This document shows, piece by piece, positions 44,814 through 55,033 of a DNA stretch of 64,000 nt. A program made the translations under genes and the position numbers. Origin of the DNA: Salirhabdus salicampi (GTDB taxonomy: Bacteria; Bacillota; Bacilli; Bacillales; Alkalibacillaceae); the NCBI RefSeq assembly GCF_024259515.1, contig NZ_JANBWE010000002.1:496001-560000 (forward strand). The letters run 5' to 3'. The notes under the pieces are model-generated. The model did no database searches. It saw only the letters and a program-made list of their open reading frames with translations, and was not told where the DNA came from. Every line of letters starts with the position of its first letter. The first letter of the stretch is position 1.

Positions 44814-45506
44814 TTACAATTTCTTAATCATGTTCATAATTAATGAGGCAGAATGTCTACCTGCTTGATCAATAAATTTTTCAAATGAAACTGATGATTC
44901 TTTTCCAGCAATATCAGAAAGCGCGCGAATGATAACGAAGGGAGTCCTGTAGTGGTAACATACTTGTGCAATCGCTGCTGCTTCCATTTCTGCTGCTTCC
45001 ATAGTCGGAAACTTATGACGAACAAATTCAACACGGCCAGGGTCCGACATAAACGAATCTCCTGTTGCAATCAATCCCTTTTTCGCATTCATCCCCTTAA
45101 CATGTTCCGTAGCCTCTATTGCCAGGGAAATAAGCTTTTTATCTGCTTCATAGTAAGGAGGCATAGCCGGAACTTGTCCATATTCATAATCGAACGCTGT
45201 CACGTCAACATCATGGTAGACAACACGATCGGAAATGACAAGATCACCAACTTCTAAATCTTTTGCAAATCCTCCGGCTGATCCTGTATTCACGACCACA
45301 CTCGGTTTACATTGTTCATGTAAAATTGTTGTAGACATAGCAGCATTTACCTTACCTATTCCTGACTTCAACAATACAATTTCTTTTCCGGATAGTGTTC
45401 CTTTATACAATTGACAGCCTGCTATTTCCACTTCTTCTTTAACGTCCATTTCTTTCTTTAATAAACGGATTTCTTCATCCATTGCTCCAATAATGCCAAT
45501 AGTCAA
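44814..45506 (-). CDS. mtnN: 5'-methylthioadenosine/S-adenosylhomocysteine nucleosidase
   Basis: This 230-residue nucleosidase cleaves MTA and SAH to adenine and the thioribose, recycling products of SAM-dependent reactions. MTIGIIGAMDEEI, NTGSAGGF, EMEAAAIAQV and the catalytic Asp in RALSDIAG are all present. The start is TTG at 45506, near GGTGGAG. It follows yrrS. No own terminator is visible before the right module repeat. Confidence 0.96.
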   Translation of the reverse strand: MTIGIIGAMDEEIRLLKKEMDVKEEVEIAGCQLYKGTLSGKEIVLLKSGIGKVNAAMSTTILHEQCKPSVVVNTGSAGGFAKDLEVGDLVISDRVVYHDVDVTAFDYEYGQVPAMPPYYEADKKLISLAIEATEHVKGMNAKKGLIATGDSFMSDPGRVEFVRHKFPTMEAAEMEAAAIAQVCYHYRTPFVIIRALSDIAGKESSVSFEKFIDQAGRHSASLIMNMIKKL

Positions 45507-45531
45507 TTTACTCCACCACTTTCATATCTAG

Positions 45532-46182
45532 TTAGTCTTCAAATCGCCATTTTTGGTCGTTTTCTTTTAGCAACTCTACTTTAGTAGGTTCCCAACCATT
45601 TTCCGTGACCCAATGTAAATAAACCCTATACGTTTCGGTTTGATCCCGGTTAGATACGGTGATTACCGGTTTTTGCGGATCTTCATTACTTCCTTTTACC
45701 CACCAAATGATACTATCTCCTTCTTCTAATTCCGTTGCATAATGAACGGCTAATATCATTTCTTCCCAATCTACTGTACTGTCATCGTATGTAGTAACGT
45801 GTGGTTCATCTTGTTCTGTACCGATTGGTTCCCAATCTTTCACAATTGTTTCTAAGACATTTTCATCTGCATTTTCGATTCCTTCTTCTAAGTCGTCATT
45901 ACGTTCAGTTTCTCCATGTTGTTGTTCTTCATCAGCTTGTCCTTCACCGTTACCCTCTTCATTTTCCTCGTCTTCACCTGCTGGCCCAGAAGAGTTAATA
46001 GAGTTGGAATGGTTTGAGGCAGGGTTGTCTGCACTGTCATTAAAAAAGAAGAGATTTACGATTAGAAACAGGCCTGTGAAGACGGCTAATAGTAAAATTA
46101 CATTTAGTTTCCTTGTTTTTCTTCTTCTTGCTTCATATCGAGACACTCTCGATTCATCATCAAAAAATGAGTTATGTGACAT
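45532..46182 (-). CDS. yrrS: YrrS-like DUF1510 membrane protein
   Basis: This 216-residue protein has a short cytoplasmic basic N-terminus, one membrane helix (about 26-48), a Glu/Gly-rich acidic linker (about 60-110) and a C-terminal extracytoplasmic DUF1510 domain ending in ENGWEPTKVELLKENDQKWRFED. In B. subtilis yrrS is paired with the penicillin-binding protein gene pbpI, suggesting a wall-related job. Here the two are separated by a plus-strand gene. Confidence 0.85.
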   Translation of the reverse strand: MSHNSFFDDESRVSRYEARRRKTRKLNVILLLAVFTGLFLIVNLFFFNDSADNPASNHSNSINSSGPAGEDEENEEGNGEGQADEEQQHGETERNDDLEEGIENADENVLETIVKDWEPIGTEQDEPHVTTYDDSTVDWEEMILAVHYATELEEGDSIIWWVKGSNEDPQKPVITVSNRDQTETYRVYLHWVTENGWEPTKVELLKENDQKWRFED

Positions 46183-46364
46183 CTACACTTCCCCCCTTTT
46201 TTTCATTATACTATGCTCTCTATCGAGAACCAATTCATAAATATAACTCTCTAGTCGATATTTATATTTTTCTGTCTAAATGGTTCTAGTTTTGACATAG
46301 GAAAAGGAGTTTCAACATATATATCTAATAACAGTTGCAAGAGTATAAAAAGGGGGGACTTACG

Positions 46365-46610
46365 GTGAAACGAACGAAGTTCAGTCAACATTTATGGTGT
46401 CTACGTACTTTTAATGAAATTGCATATGACCATGAGACCAAACGGTTATACATATTTCTTTTCACAGGGGCCATGATCGAATTTCAACAAGTTCCTGAAG
46501 CAGATGTATTTCAGTTGGTCATATCAAATCAGAAAGAGGAAATGATAGAACAGTTTAAACTCTCGTTCCCAACGATTATCCATCGTGGAAAAAGAACGAT
46601 ATCAGTTTAA
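46365..46610 (+). CDS. KTSC-domain-like small protein
   Basis: This 81-residue protein starts at GTG behind AAAAGGGGGG. The middle part (FNEIAYDHETKRLYIFLFTGAMIEF QQVP, about 16-44) has the pattern of KTSC domains, which are short beta-rich domains of unknown function with a tyrosine-Asp and a VP turn. The gene lies between yrrS and pbpI on the opposite strand, and its last codons overlap those of pbpI. I cannot give a function. Confidence 0.65.
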   Translation: MKRTKFSQHLWCLRTFNEIAYDHETKRLYIFLFTGAMIEFQQVPEADVFQLVISNQKEEMIEQFKLSFPTIIHRGKRTISV

Positions 46611-46625
46611 CTGTTCTTTTTCGTA
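46588..46625. terminator. Shared terminator inside two convergent coding ends
   Basis: GAAAAAGAAC and GTTCTTTTTC arms with a 15-base loop that includes both stop codons. T5 lies at the end in either direction. Confidence 0.7.
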
Positions 46626-48362
46626 TAGAAATTGTACCATATCCTTATAAACATGTAAGTGAGCTTCAGTCTTTTCTGTTTGATATAGGTCAACAACAAC
46701 CATAGCATACTTTGGATTACTAACAGGAAAAAATCCACCGAACCAATAATGATGTCCCATTGCACCCTCTTCATCTGCACTCATTTTCAATTCAGCGGTA
46801 CCGGTTTTACCGGCTACCTCAAGGCCAGATAATGAACGAGCAGTACCAGTTTCCGTTACTAAATGAAGTAGATATGAAAGTACCTCAGCCGTATTCGAAT
46901 TAATACGGCTTCCTATGTTCATTTTTTGTTGTGGAAACTGTTTCATGACTGCTCCATTTTTATATTGAATGCGTGAAACACCTCTTACTTGCTTTACAAC
47001 ACCATTATCTGCTATCGTTGCCATCATATTCGCAACCGCTAAGGGGGTAACTTTTACTTCTTTTTGTCCTATTGATGTTTGGTAAATAGCCCGTTCAGAG
47101 TTGCGATCATAGTCATCTCCCCAAACTTTCCCTCTCTCCTCCTCTGGAAACTGCTTAAACTCACGTAAACGAAATACGTCACCACGCCATCCAACATATT
47201 TCGTAAGCCCTAACCGTTCTGCCATATCTGATAAGCTGTTTCGGTCATGCCCCATTAAGTCATGACCAAGTAGGGCAAAAGCTCGATTACAACTTAAGGC
47301 AAAGCTTTCCTCAAACGTTAACTCACCTAACTGACGTGGATCCTCATTCTCTCCATATAGGTCTAAGTTACAAGGGAACGTTTTACCTTCCCTAACTATA
47401 CCTTCCTCAATTGCAGCTGCTGCAACTACTGTTTTAAATACCGAGCCTGGAAAATGGGCTGTTAACATTTGATTTTTCATGGCACCATTTTCATAGGGAT
47501 TTTCCTTGTTAATTGAAGGTTTACTCACCATTGCTAGTACATCTCGACTCATTATATCTAAGAGCACAAGTCCCCCTTGTTCTATATCATTTTGGCTCAA
47601 CAGTTGTTCTGCTTTTTGTTGTATGTCCTCATTAAGGGTTGTCTCCATCTTAACAGGATAAAACCCATCATCGTGTCCGGCATACAGTAAATGAAATCCA
47701 TACAGTGGTTTTCCTCTACCGTCTACATGAAATAAAAGCCGTTCATCATTATTGGATAACAAAAATGAATCAAATGTTTTTTGTAACCCAGATATACCTA
47801 CAGGTTTCGGGATATCATGCTCATGATGGTTCTCATAACGGTCAAAAAAGATCTGATGGTTGTTTCGAACGAGTCCAATAAAATGTTCAGCGATTTGAGG
47901 GTCTCCTTGTTTTATACGTTCAATTGGTATTAATCCTAGTACGTCGTTTTGTTGTAGTTCATTATATAATGCCTTTGTGATTTGGACCTCTTGAAATAAA
48001 TCGGTTATAAAAGTCGGAGACGTTAACGATTGCCATGTATCTTGCAGTTGCTGCTGTTCTACTTGAAGTTTCCTTGCAATTTCTCCATAGTTGATATCTA
48101 CATCATCAGGAACTGGAAAGACTACGACATCATAAATCATTTCATTTGTTAAATGTTTACCGTTTCGATCTACTATTGTCCCTCTACCATCTGCTAAAAC
48201 TAATTGATGTGAACGTTGTTTCACACTTTGTTCTAATAAGTTTACATCGTTTTGCCCATACTGCTCAGGCGAAAATAATTGTAACTGGCTCAACTGATAT
48301 AACATTACAGCAAAGAGTATAATATTAGTAACAACTATAAACACAATTCTCTTTTTTTTCAC
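46602..48362 (-). CDS. pbpI: Class B penicillin-binding protein (PbpI-like)
   Basis: This 586-residue transpeptidase has a membrane anchor (about 5-22), a PBP dimer domain (about 50-240), and a transpeptidase domain with active-site SVFK (HFPGSVFKT, about 310), SCN (LSCNRAF) and KTGT (VAGKTGTAE). It crosslinks peptidoglycan; B. subtilis PbpI is a sporulation-expressed homologue. The start is GTG behind GGTGAG. Between greA and yrrS, as in B. subtilis, except for the inserted gene. Confidence 0.9.
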   Translation of the reverse strand: MKKKRIVFIVVTNIILFAVMLYQLSQLQLFSPEQYGQNDVNLLEQSVKQRSHQLVLADGRGTIVDRNGKHLTNEMIYDVVVFPVPDDVDINYGEIARKLQVEQQQLQDTWQSLTSPTFITDLFQEVQITKALYNELQQNDVLGLIPIERIKQGDPQIAEHFIGLVRNNHQIFFDRYENHHEHDIPKPVGISGLQKTFDSFLLSNNDERLLFHVDGRGKPLYGFHLLYAGHDDGFYPVKMETTLNEDIQQKAEQLLSQNDIEQGGLVLLDIMSRDVLAMVSKPSINKENPYENGAMKNQMLTAHFPGSVFKTVVAAAAIEEGIVREGKTFPCNLDLYGENEDPRQLGELTFEESFALSCNRAFALLGHDLMGHDRNSLSDMAERLGLTKYVGWRGDVFRLREFKQFPEEERGKVWGDDYDRNSERAIYQTSIGQKEVKVTPLAVANMMATIADNGVVKQVRGVSRIQYKNGAVMKQFPQQKMNIGSRINSNTAEVLSYLLHLVTETGTARSLSGLEVAGKTGTAELKMSADEEGAMGHHYWFGGFFPVSNPKYAMVVVDLYQTEKTEAHLHVYKDMVQFLYEKEQLN

Positions 48363-48411
48363 ATTTTCTCACCCGATAACAGTTTCGCCAAAAAAACAAT
48401 CCGTTAAAAGA

Positions 48412-48446
48412 TAAAAAGGTGAAATCTGTTAAGATTTCACCTTTTC
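48412..48446. terminator. Terminator after greA
   Basis: AAAAGGTGAAATCT and AGATTTCACCTTTT arms, short loop, T-run on the minus strand just after greA. Confidence 0.9.
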
Positions 48447-48447
48447 T

Positions 48448-48924
48448 TTATTCAACCTTTAATATTTTTACATTCATTTCTCCACCTGGTGTTACAACGG
48501 TTACTTCTTCACCAACTTCATGGCCGAGCAAACTTTTGGCCATAGGCGAATCGTTAGAGATTTTCCCTTCAAATGGGTCTGCTTCTGCACTACCTACAAT
48601 GGTATATGTTTCTTCATCACCTTCAGGCAGTTCTTGAAATGTAACGGATTTTCCAAGTTGTACAATATTTTGATTGTTTGTGTCATTTTCAATAATAACA
48701 GCATTACGAATCATATTTTCTACTTGCGCTATTCTTGATTCCAAAAATGCTTGTTCATCTTTAGCAGCATCATATTCGGAGTTCTCTGATAAGTCACCGA
48801 ATCCTCTTGCTACTTTAATTCGTTCGACTACTTCTTGACGTCTTTCTGTTTTTAGATGGTGCAGTTCTTTTTCTAATTTTTCTTTACCTTCTTGTGTCAT
48901 GTAATAGTTTTTTTCTTGAGCCAT
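48448..48924 (-). CDS. greA: Transcription elongation factor GreA
   Basis: This 158-residue GreA rescues backtracked RNA polymerase by stimulating transcript cleavage. The N-terminal coiled coil has [16 protein letters not shown] at its tip, which carries the acidic catalytic residues; a C-terminal FKBP-like domain follows. The ATG at 48924 follows AAGGAGTG. Downstream of udk. Confidence 0.97.
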   Translation of the reverse strand: MAQEKNYYMTQEGKEKLEKELHHLKTERRQEVVERIKVARGFGDLSENSEYDAAKDEQAFLESRIAQVENMIRNAVIIENDTNNQNIVQLGKSVTFQELPEGDEETYTIVGSAEADPFEGKISNDSPMAKSLLGHEVGEEVTVVTPGGEMNVKILKVE

Positions 48925-48960
48925 ACCTATCAACACTCCTTCAATGCGGTATTCACCATA

Positions 48961-48992
48961 CAAAAATGAGCAGCACGGATGCGTGCGCTCAA
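48961..48992 (-). terminator. Terminator after udk
   Basis: GAGCGCACG and CGTGCTGCTC arms with one bulged T, then T5 on the minus strand. It lies in the gap between udk and greA. Confidence 0.75.
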
Positions 48993-49087
48993 CCTTATAA
49001 TTATTTATAGCTATTTTACATGGTTTATAGAACTTACTTCATTACTATGGCAGATTTTTTTGAAATTTTCAATAGTTTTACCCATTT

Positions 49088-49723
49088 TTATGATATTGAC
49101 CGTTCTGCCAACACACTTCTAATTTTTGTTGTCATTAAATCAATGGCTACGTGATTTTGTCCACCTTCCGGGATAATAATATCTGCGTATCGCTTCGTTG
49201 GTTCGATAAACTGTAGATGCATCGGTCTAACAATATTCACATACTGGTCAATTACCGAGTCAATTGTTCTACCTCTCTCATTAATATCCCGCATTAGTCT
49301 CCGAATAATACGGATATCCGCATCTGTATCTACGAAAACTTTAATGTCCATTAAATCACGCAGACGCTCATCTTCTAAAACAAGAATCCCCTCTAAAATA
49401 ATAACATCTTTCGGCTCCACATCAATAACCCGTTCAGATCTCGTGTGTAATTTATAGTCATACACCGGCTTTTCGATTTTTTCCCTTTTTAATAGTTGTT
49501 GAATGTGTTCAATTAAAAGATCATTATCAAAAGCTAATGGATGGTCATAGTTTGTATTTAATCGCTCTTCCAATGGAAGGTGACTTTGGTCTTTGTAGTA
49601 ATAGTCTTGCTCTAACATTAGAATCGTTTTATCCGTGAAGTGCTGATAGATCGCTTTCGTTACAGATGTCTTTCCTGATCCTGATCCACCGGCAACTCCT
49701 ATTACAACGGGTTTGTCAGACAT
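49088..49723 (-). CDS. udk: Uridine kinase
   Basis: This 211-residue uridine/cytidine kinase has Walker A GGSGSGKT near the N-terminus and EQDYYYKD, matching the pyrimidine salvage family. AAAGGAG lies before the ATG. It follows trhP2 by two bases. Confidence 0.96.
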   Translation of the reverse strand: MSDKPVVIGVAGGSGSGKTSVTKAIYQHFTDKTILMLEQDYYYKDQSHLPLEERLNTNYDHPLAFDNDLLIEHIQQLLKREKIEKPVYDYKLHTRSERVIDVEPKDVIILEGILVLEDERLRDLMDIKVFVDTDADIRIIRRLMRDINERGRTIDSVIDQYVNIVRPMHLQFIEPTKRYADIIIPEGGQNHVAIDLMTTKIRSVLAERSIS

Positions 49724-49725
49724 GT

Positions 49726-50997
49726 TTAGCGGAGCTCCTTTCGCATCATGTTGTACGGGTATACGGGCTGATCTACTTTTATTTTTACAGCTTGTAATGG
49801 ATGACGCGCAGCATCAATTTCGTTTCCATCTTCATCCCATATTGTACCAACGGTTTGACGGAATCCACTAATTTCCGGTCCGAAAAATTCAATTTGATCA
49901 CCTGGTTTAAAGTGGTTACGCTGTTGAATCGTTGCAATGTTTTCATTTACATCGAAATCGAGCACTTGTCCTGCAAAGACATAGTTTGTCTTTTTACCGT
50001 GGTTTCCATACATTTGCTCTTTATAGCTTGGTACCCCTTCATAAAAAGCAGAGGCCGTATCACGGTTTGCACATTTATCTAACTCTTCCAGCCACTCTTT
50101 TTGGACTGTAAAGTTATCTGGGTCTTCACAATACGCATCAATTACTTTACGGTATACACTTACTACCGTTGCCACATAGTGAATAGATTTCATACGCCCC
50201 TCGATTTTCAAGCTATCGATTCCAATTTCAATCATTTTCGGAATAGATAGAATCAAATTTAAGTCTTTTGGACTCATTGCAAATGGTGCATCCTCTTCAG
50301 AAAATAACGGTTTATCAGTTGCTTTGTCATCTTGCTTCATTAAGTCATAGTCCCATCGACAGGATTGACAACAGCCACCCCGATTGGAGTCACGGGCTGT
50401 CATATGATTACTCAACACACATCGCCCCGAATATGCTATACACATTGCTCCGTGAATGAAGGACTCAATTTCAATGTCAACTTTTTCTTTTATTTCTTTT
50501 ATTTCTTGGTGACTCGTCTCACGAGCAAGTACAACCCGCTCTAGTCCTTCATCCTTCCAAAATTGTACGGCTTTCCAGTTTGAAAGGGACTGCTGTGTAC
50601 TTAAATGTACCTCTAGCTTCGGAGCTACTCGTTTACACGTTTCAATGATTAATGGATCAGCTACGATAATTCCTGTAACACCAGCACGTTCAATCCCTTG
50701 TAAATATTCTTCTAACCCATCCATGTTTTCATTATGCGCATAAATGTTCGTCGTAACATAAATTTTTGCACCGAAACGGTTGGCAAACTCAACCCCTTCC
50801 TGCATTTCTTCCAGGGAAAAGTTATCAGCATTTGAGCGTAAACCGAATTCTCGACCACCTATAAAAACAGCATCGGCACCGTATCGTACCGCTACTTTCA
50901 GCTTTTCTAAGTTACCAGCTGGAGCTAATAATTCAGGTTTTTTTACTATTACACGCTTTCCATTTTCAACCTTAGAAATTTCCTGTTTAACAGCCAT
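49726..50997 (-). CDS. trhP2: U32-family tRNA hydroxylation protein TrhP2
   Basis: This 423-residue U32-family protein (YrrO) is related to TrhP, which hydroxylates U34 of tRNA to 5-hydroxyuridine using prephenate. It carries [16 protein letters not shown] and the Cys cluster [10 protein letters not shown], and a C-terminal domain. It is often labelled collagenase-like peptidase, but the tRNA role is better supported. It lies next to trhP1 and trmR. Confidence 0.92.
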   Translation of the reverse strand: MAVKQEISKVENGKRVIVKKPELLAPAGNLEKLKVAVRYGADAVFIGGREFGLRSNADNFSLEEMQEGVEFANRFGAKIYVTTNIYAHNENMDGLEEYLQGIERAGVTGIIVADPLIIETCKRVAPKLEVHLSTQQSLSNWKAVQFWKDEGLERVVLARETSHQEIKEIKEKVDIEIESFIHGAMCIAYSGRCVLSNHMTARDSNRGGCCQSCRWDYDLMKQDDKATDKPLFSEEDAPFAMSPKDLNLILSIPKMIEIGIDSLKIEGRMKSIHYVATVVSVYRKVIDAYCEDPDNFTVQKEWLEELDKCANRDTASAFYEGVPSYKEQMYGNHGKKTNYVFAGQVLDFDVNENIATIQQRNHFKPGDQIEFFGPEISGFRQTVGTIWDEDGNEIDAARHPLQAVKIKVDQPVYPYNMMRKELR

Positions 50998-51015
50998 CGT
51001 TATCCTTCCTCCTTC

Positions 51016-51945
51016 TTAATAAACCGTCTCTTTAAAGAAAAATCCTGTATCTAAATCCCGATTTTTCGGTTGCACTTTTTGAACTTCACGATATAACTCA
51101 TCTTTCATTTCAAAATACTTGTCCTCATCTTCTACATAGGTGTCAATTGCTTTCCTGTATAGTGCTACAATCGTTTCTAAATAGTAGGATGATTTTAAGA
51201 CACCGTCAATTTTTAAAGAATCAACTTCAGCATCGATTAGCTCATCCAATTCATCAATCATACAAACATCATTTGGACTCATAATATGGGTTCCATTTTC
51301 ATCTTCGAAAATTGGATAACGGTTATCTCGTTCAGGGTCATATAAATACAGTGATTCATCCATCCCGTATTGCTCAATCTTTAAGTTTTTCCCTTGATAG
51401 CGGAAATAGTTACCAATTAACATCCGCTTCGATTGGAACATACATGTCATACCATGTATTTGTACTTCAATTTCAACTTCAGTCTTTTCCTTCGTATCAA
51501 TCACTGAGTCTAAACTTAGCTCACGTGCTAAAATGGCGCGGGAAGCACCTTTACGCCCCCAATAGTTACATGTAAACCAGTTGGTCGCAGTTGTTTCTGT
51601 GCTCCATTGAAGCTTTAAGTTTGGCGCCACTTCTTTTGCTGCCATTAAAACAGCTGGGTCACCAAATACGACAGCGTCTGGCTTTACTTCATGTAAAAAC
51701 GCTAGGTAATCCGTAAGTTCATCAACCTTATCATTATGAAAAATAGCATTCATAGCTACGTAAACTTTCTTTTTTAAACGGTGAGCAATTTCAATAGCTT
51801 CCTTTACCTCATTACGGTTAAATTCCCCTGCTAAACGAAGACCAAATTTCTGCTCTCCAATCACAAATGCGTCTGCACCTGCTTTGGCAAGTCTTTCAAT
51901 ATCTTCAACGGAAGTTGGTGTTACTAACAATTCCGGTTTGTTCAT
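51016..51945 (-). CDS. trhP1: U32-family tRNA hydroxylation protein TrhP1
   Basis: This 309-residue short U32 protein (YrrN) is paralogous to the next gene. It has HGMTCMFQSKRMLIGNY but lacks the CCQSC cluster of TrhP2, so it is probably a partner subunit. The ATG at 51945 follows AGAGGTGA; the GTG at 51954 is part of that site. Part of the trmR-trhP1-trhP2-udk series. Confidence 0.9.
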   Translation of the reverse strand: MNKPELLVTPTSVEDIERLAKAGADAFVIGEQKFGLRLAGEFNRNEVKEAIEIAHRLKKKVYVAMNAIFHNDKVDELTDYLAFLHEVKPDAVVFGDPAVLMAAKEVAPNLKLQWSTETTATNWFTCNYWGRKGASRAILARELSLDSVIDTKEKTEVEIEVQIHGMTCMFQSKRMLIGNYFRYQGKNLKIEQYGMDESLYLYDPERDNRYPIFEDENGTHIMSPNDVCMIDELDELIDAEVDSLKIDGVLKSSYYLETIVALYRKAIDTYVEDEDKYFEMKDELYREVQKVQPKNRDLDTGFFFKETVY

Positions 51946-51950
51946 GTTTA

Positions 51951-52586
51951 TCACCTCTTTACGGATATAGCAACCCCGTCCCCTACTGGAACGATTGTTG
52001 TATCAAACTCTTTTTGTTCGATAAGCCAGTCGTTAAATTGGCGAACTTTACTTCCTATCTTTTGAAAGCGATCATTATCATCATCTTTCTCAACGACATA
52101 GCCTTTAAAAATTACGTTATCTGTAATTACAGTACCACCTGTAGATACAGCCTTTGAAAATATATCGAAAAATTGCTGGTATTGCCCTTTTGCAGCATCT
52201 ATAAAAACCAAATCATATGGCCCCTTCGCTAATAATTGGTCAGCTTGCTCCAATGCATCTCCTTCAACTACGTGAATATGATCTTCATAGTTTGCTTCAT
52301 TTATAAACGAATGGGCGACTGATATACGTGTCATGTCCCGTTCAGCTGTAACGATGGTAGCTTGCGGAAAAGCGTCCAACATACGGATAGCAGAGTAGCC
52401 GATTGCCGTCCCAATTTCTAAAATTCGTTTTGGACGTTGGATACGTATGATTTGTTGCAACAGCTCTATTCCAAACGAATCCATAATCGGAACATTATGC
52501 TCCTCTGCATACTGTTCCATCGTTTGAATGAGCTTGCTTTTTTCTTTCATTGTAGACAACAAATATGCTTTTAAACTATCTTCCAT
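51951..52586 (-). CDS. trmR: tRNA 5-hydroxyuridine methyltransferase TrmR
   Basis: This 211-residue O-methyltransferase (YrrM) has ILEIGTAIGYSAI, FIDAAKGQY and TDNVIFKG. TrmR methylates the 5-hydroxyuridine made by TrhP1/TrhP2 to 5-methoxyuridine at the wobble position, and the genes are adjacent here. The ATG at 52586 follows GAGGAGGG. Confidence 0.93.
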   Translation of the reverse strand: MEDSLKAYLLSTMKEKSKLIQTMEQYAEEHNVPIMDSFGIELLQQIIRIQRPKRILEIGTAIGYSAIRMLDAFPQATIVTAERDMTRISVAHSFINEANYEDHIHVVEGDALEQADQLLAKGPYDLVFIDAAKGQYQQFFDIFSKAVSTGGTVITDNVIFKGYVVEKDDDNDRFQKIGSKVRQFNDWLIEQKEFDTTIVPVGDGVAISVKR

Positions 52587-52647
52587 CCTGTTACGCCCTC
52601 CTCGGAACATTCATGGTTTCACTTTTAACCAAACTATAACATTTTAA

Positions 52648-52695
52648 CACAAAAAAAGCAGGGAATGCGAATGATATTATCGCATCCCCCCTCTT
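52648..52695 (-). terminator. Terminator after mltG
   Basis: GGGATGCGA and TCGCATTCCC arms (one bulge) and a T7 run on the minus strand. Confidence 0.8.
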
Positions 52696-52697
52696 GC

Positions 52698-53816
52698 TTA
52701 TCTTCGGTGTTCTTCAATTAATTGTAAATGTTTTTCATACGTTTCCGCGTAATAAATTTCTCCATCAAGTGATGCCAAAAAGTAGTAATAATTAGACGGT
52801 TCTGGATTAATCGCAGCTTCAATTGAGTTCTCAGCAAAATTGGAAATCGGTCCAACAGGTAATCCAGCATACTTATACGTATTATAAGGTGAATCCACTT
52901 CTAAGTCTTCATATAAAACGCGATCCTTTTTTACACCTAGTGCATATAAAACAGTCGGATCAGTTTGGAGGGGCATGCTTGCCTCTAGCCGGTTATAGAA
53001 CACCCCTGATATTCGTTTCCGATGCTCTGCATCTCTAGCTTCATTTTCTATTAAAGAAGCCATCGTAACAAGTTCATGTACTGACCAATTCATATCTCCG
53101 ATTTGCTCAACATATGGCAAGATAATATCTTCGGTCTTCGTTAGCATCTTTTCAACAATGTCTTCTACAGTTATATTTTCCTCATAAAAATCATATGTTG
53201 CAGCAAATAAGTAACCTTCCAACGGTGTCCGAATATCCGGGTGTAGAATTTCTTCACTTAGTATAGTTGGATATAACTCAATGAGTTCTTCAATATAATC
53301 CGTGTTATTAACTTTGTCCAAAAACTCGTCTTCGCTAACCGGTGTATGGGTCGCGAAAAGTGTTGCCATCTCTTCTATTGTTTTTCCTTCGGGAATGGTT
53401 ACGACATAAACAGGGTCTAGCAATACCTTACCTGTTTTAAGTGCAGCAATAATCTCATCTAAGGTCATAGACGGAGAAAATTCATATGTTCCTGCTTGGA
53501 AATCTGATTCATTTTTAAATTTTACGTAATAACGAAATACTTTACCGTTACTAATGATTCCATTTTCCTCTAATATGTTACCTATCATTCCAACTGTGGA
53601 GCCTAATGGAATGTCTATTTCGGTTATTTCGTCACTGTTTGGATCTACCGGTTGAACAGCTGTTTTCAAGTAAGAATAGCCATATATCCCAACTGTTATC
53701 ATAGCCGTAAGAATAACGAATAAAGTAATAAAGACAATTCTTCTGGCAAGCTTTCTTTCTTCATATTGCGTTTTTAATTTTTGGCGATATTGGTCGCCCT
53801 TTTTTGAAGCAGACAT
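52698..53816 (-). CDS. mltG: Endolytic murein transglycosylase MltG
   Basis: This 372-residue MltG (YrrL, YceG family) has one membrane anchor (about 28-48), a LysM-like region, and a YceG domain with the catalytic Glu in MASLIENEA and DPTVLYALG, GLPVGPISN. It cuts nascent glycan strands. GGAGGAGG precedes the ATG. Between DUF1292 and trmR. Confidence 0.94.
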   Translation of the reverse strand: MSASKKGDQYRQKLKTQYEERKLARRIVFITLFVILTAMITVGIYGYSYLKTAVQPVDPNSDEITEIDIPLGSTVGMIGNILEENGIISNGKVFRYYVKFKNESDFQAGTYEFSPSMTLDEIIAALKTGKVLLDPVYVVTIPEGKTIEEMATLFATHTPVSEDEFLDKVNNTDYIEELIELYPTILSEEILHPDIRTPLEGYLFAATYDFYEENITVEDIVEKMLTKTEDIILPYVEQIGDMNWSVHELVTMASLIENEARDAEHRKRISGVFYNRLEASMPLQTDPTVLYALGVKKDRVLYEDLEVDSPYNTYKYAGLPVGPISNFAENSIEAAINPEPSNYYYFLASLDGEIYYAETYEKHLQLIEEHRR

Positions 53817-53946
53817 GAGCCTCCTCCTTTCATTCCGGTATATTATACAATAAATTTGCTCCCTTTTTCTATTAAATTATACAAAAAGTCTTGTCAATTT
53901 CTTTATTTAGACAATAAAAAGTACGATCCTTTTCAATATAAATAAG

Positions 53947-53982
53947 AAGACTACTCCGTATCTTCCGGAGTAGCCCTTTTGG
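53947..53982 (-). terminator. Terminator after the DUF1292 gene
   Basis: CTACTCCG and CGGAGTAG arms with a seven-base loop; short T-rich tail on the minus strand. Confidence 0.75.
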
Positions 53983-53992
53983 CATCAATGTT

Positions 53993-54271
53993 TTATTCTA
54001 ATTCGCCTGCTTCAAATGTATTGAGCATCTCTTCAATCATTTCCCACTCTTGGTCAGATTCTACTTGATACAATGTTAAATCATCGTCTTCTTTTTCTTC
54101 AAAACGGAAAGCAAATACTTCCTGTTCATCCGCTTCCAGTTGCTCCACCGGTACTACTACCATGTAGGAATCGTCCGTATCATCAACATCAAATGTAAAT
54201 AGGACCTCAAATAAATGTTCTTCTCCAGACTCATCTGGAATAATAATGCGTTCTCTGTCTTCTATAGCCAT
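53993..54271 (-). CDS. yrzB: DUF1292 acidic protein (YrzB-like)
   Basis: This 92-residue, very acidic protein contains the DUF1292 pattern GEEHLFEVLFTFDVDDTDDSYMVVV. It follows ruvX and ireB, the place of yrzB in B. subtilis. The function is unknown. Confidence 0.88.
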   Translation of the reverse strand: MAIEDRERIIIPDESGEEHLFEVLFTFDVDDTDDSYMVVVPVEQLEADEQEVFAFRFEEKEDDDLTLYQVESDQEWEMIEEMLNTFEAGELE

Positions 54272-54282
54272 TGTTTTCCTCC

Positions 54283-54702
54283 TTATTTTTGGTTTGCATC
54301 AAGAAAACTTTGTAAGATAAATACCGCCGCCATTTTATCAATGACTTTCTTTCGTTTTGCTCGACTAACATCAGCATCTATCAAAACTCGTTCTGCAGCC
54401 ATTGTAGTTAGACGTTCATCCCAAAGTTCAACCGGTATATCAAAGTTTTCCTTCATTTTATCAGCAAAATGAATACATGCTTCCCCTCGTTCGCCAATTG
54501 TACCATTCATATTTTTCGGAAGTCCGACTACTACTTTTCCTACGTCGTTTTCACGAATAATGTTCGCTAATTCTTCCTTTATGTTGTCAAATTGGCCTTC
54601 AGTCCATTGTATCGTTTTCACCCCTTGGGCTGTCCAACCTAAGGCGTCACTTAATGCTACACCGATAGTTTTTGTACCGACGTCTAGTCCTAATATTTTC
54701 AT
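54283..54702 (-). CDS. ruvX: Holliday junction resolvase-like RuvX (YqgF)
   Basis: This 139-residue RNase H-fold nuclease has [17 protein letters not shown] and [13 protein letters not shown]. Family members process 16S rRNA precursors and may resolve junctions. The start codon overlaps the ireB stop by four bases. Confidence 0.95.
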   Translation of the reverse strand: MKILGLDVGTKTIGVALSDALGWTAQGVKTIQWTEGQFDNIKEELANIIRENDVGKVVVGLPKNMNGTIGERGEACIHFADKMKENFDIPVELWDERLTTMAAERVLIDADVSRAKRKKVIDKMAAVFILQSFLDANQK

Positions 54703-54971
54703 TTTTTCGCCTCATTATGCTTATCTAAATAAAATTTCACAAGTTCTTCGATTAATTCATCACGCTCAATTTTACGTATTAAGTTTCTAGCGTCTCTATG
54801 CCGAGGAATGTAAGCAGGATCACCGGAAAGAAGGTAACCAACAATTTGATTAATTGGATTATACCCTTTTTCTTTTAAAGCGTAGTGAACAGATAATAGT
54901 ATATCTTCTACATTACGCTCAATTGGTTCGTCCGAAAAATTAAATTTCATCGTTTGATCATTAAAGTTCAT
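54699..54971 (-). CDS. ireB: IreB family regulatory phosphoprotein
   Basis: This 90-residue UPF0297 protein (YrzL) contains [30 protein letters not shown] and [14 protein letters not shown]. In Enterococcus IreB is a substrate of Ser/Thr kinase IreK and affects cephalosporin resistance. The ATG at 54971 follows AAGGAGTG. Between alaS and ruvX. Confidence 0.94.
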   Translation of the reverse strand: MNFNDQTMKFNFSDEPIERNVEDILLSVHYALKEKGYNPINQIVGYLLSGDPAYIPRHRDARNLIRKIERDELIEELVKFYLDKHNEAKK

Positions 54972-55033
54972 TGGCGACACTCCTTCTTTAACTGGGAACA
55001 TATTCCTCTATCACCATTATATATGTTTAACAG

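Noticed and set aside
53850-53900. Consensus promoter TTGACA and TATAAT before mltG
   Set aside because: The two hexamers are only 10 bases apart; with normal spacing the -10 would be weak (TAATAG).
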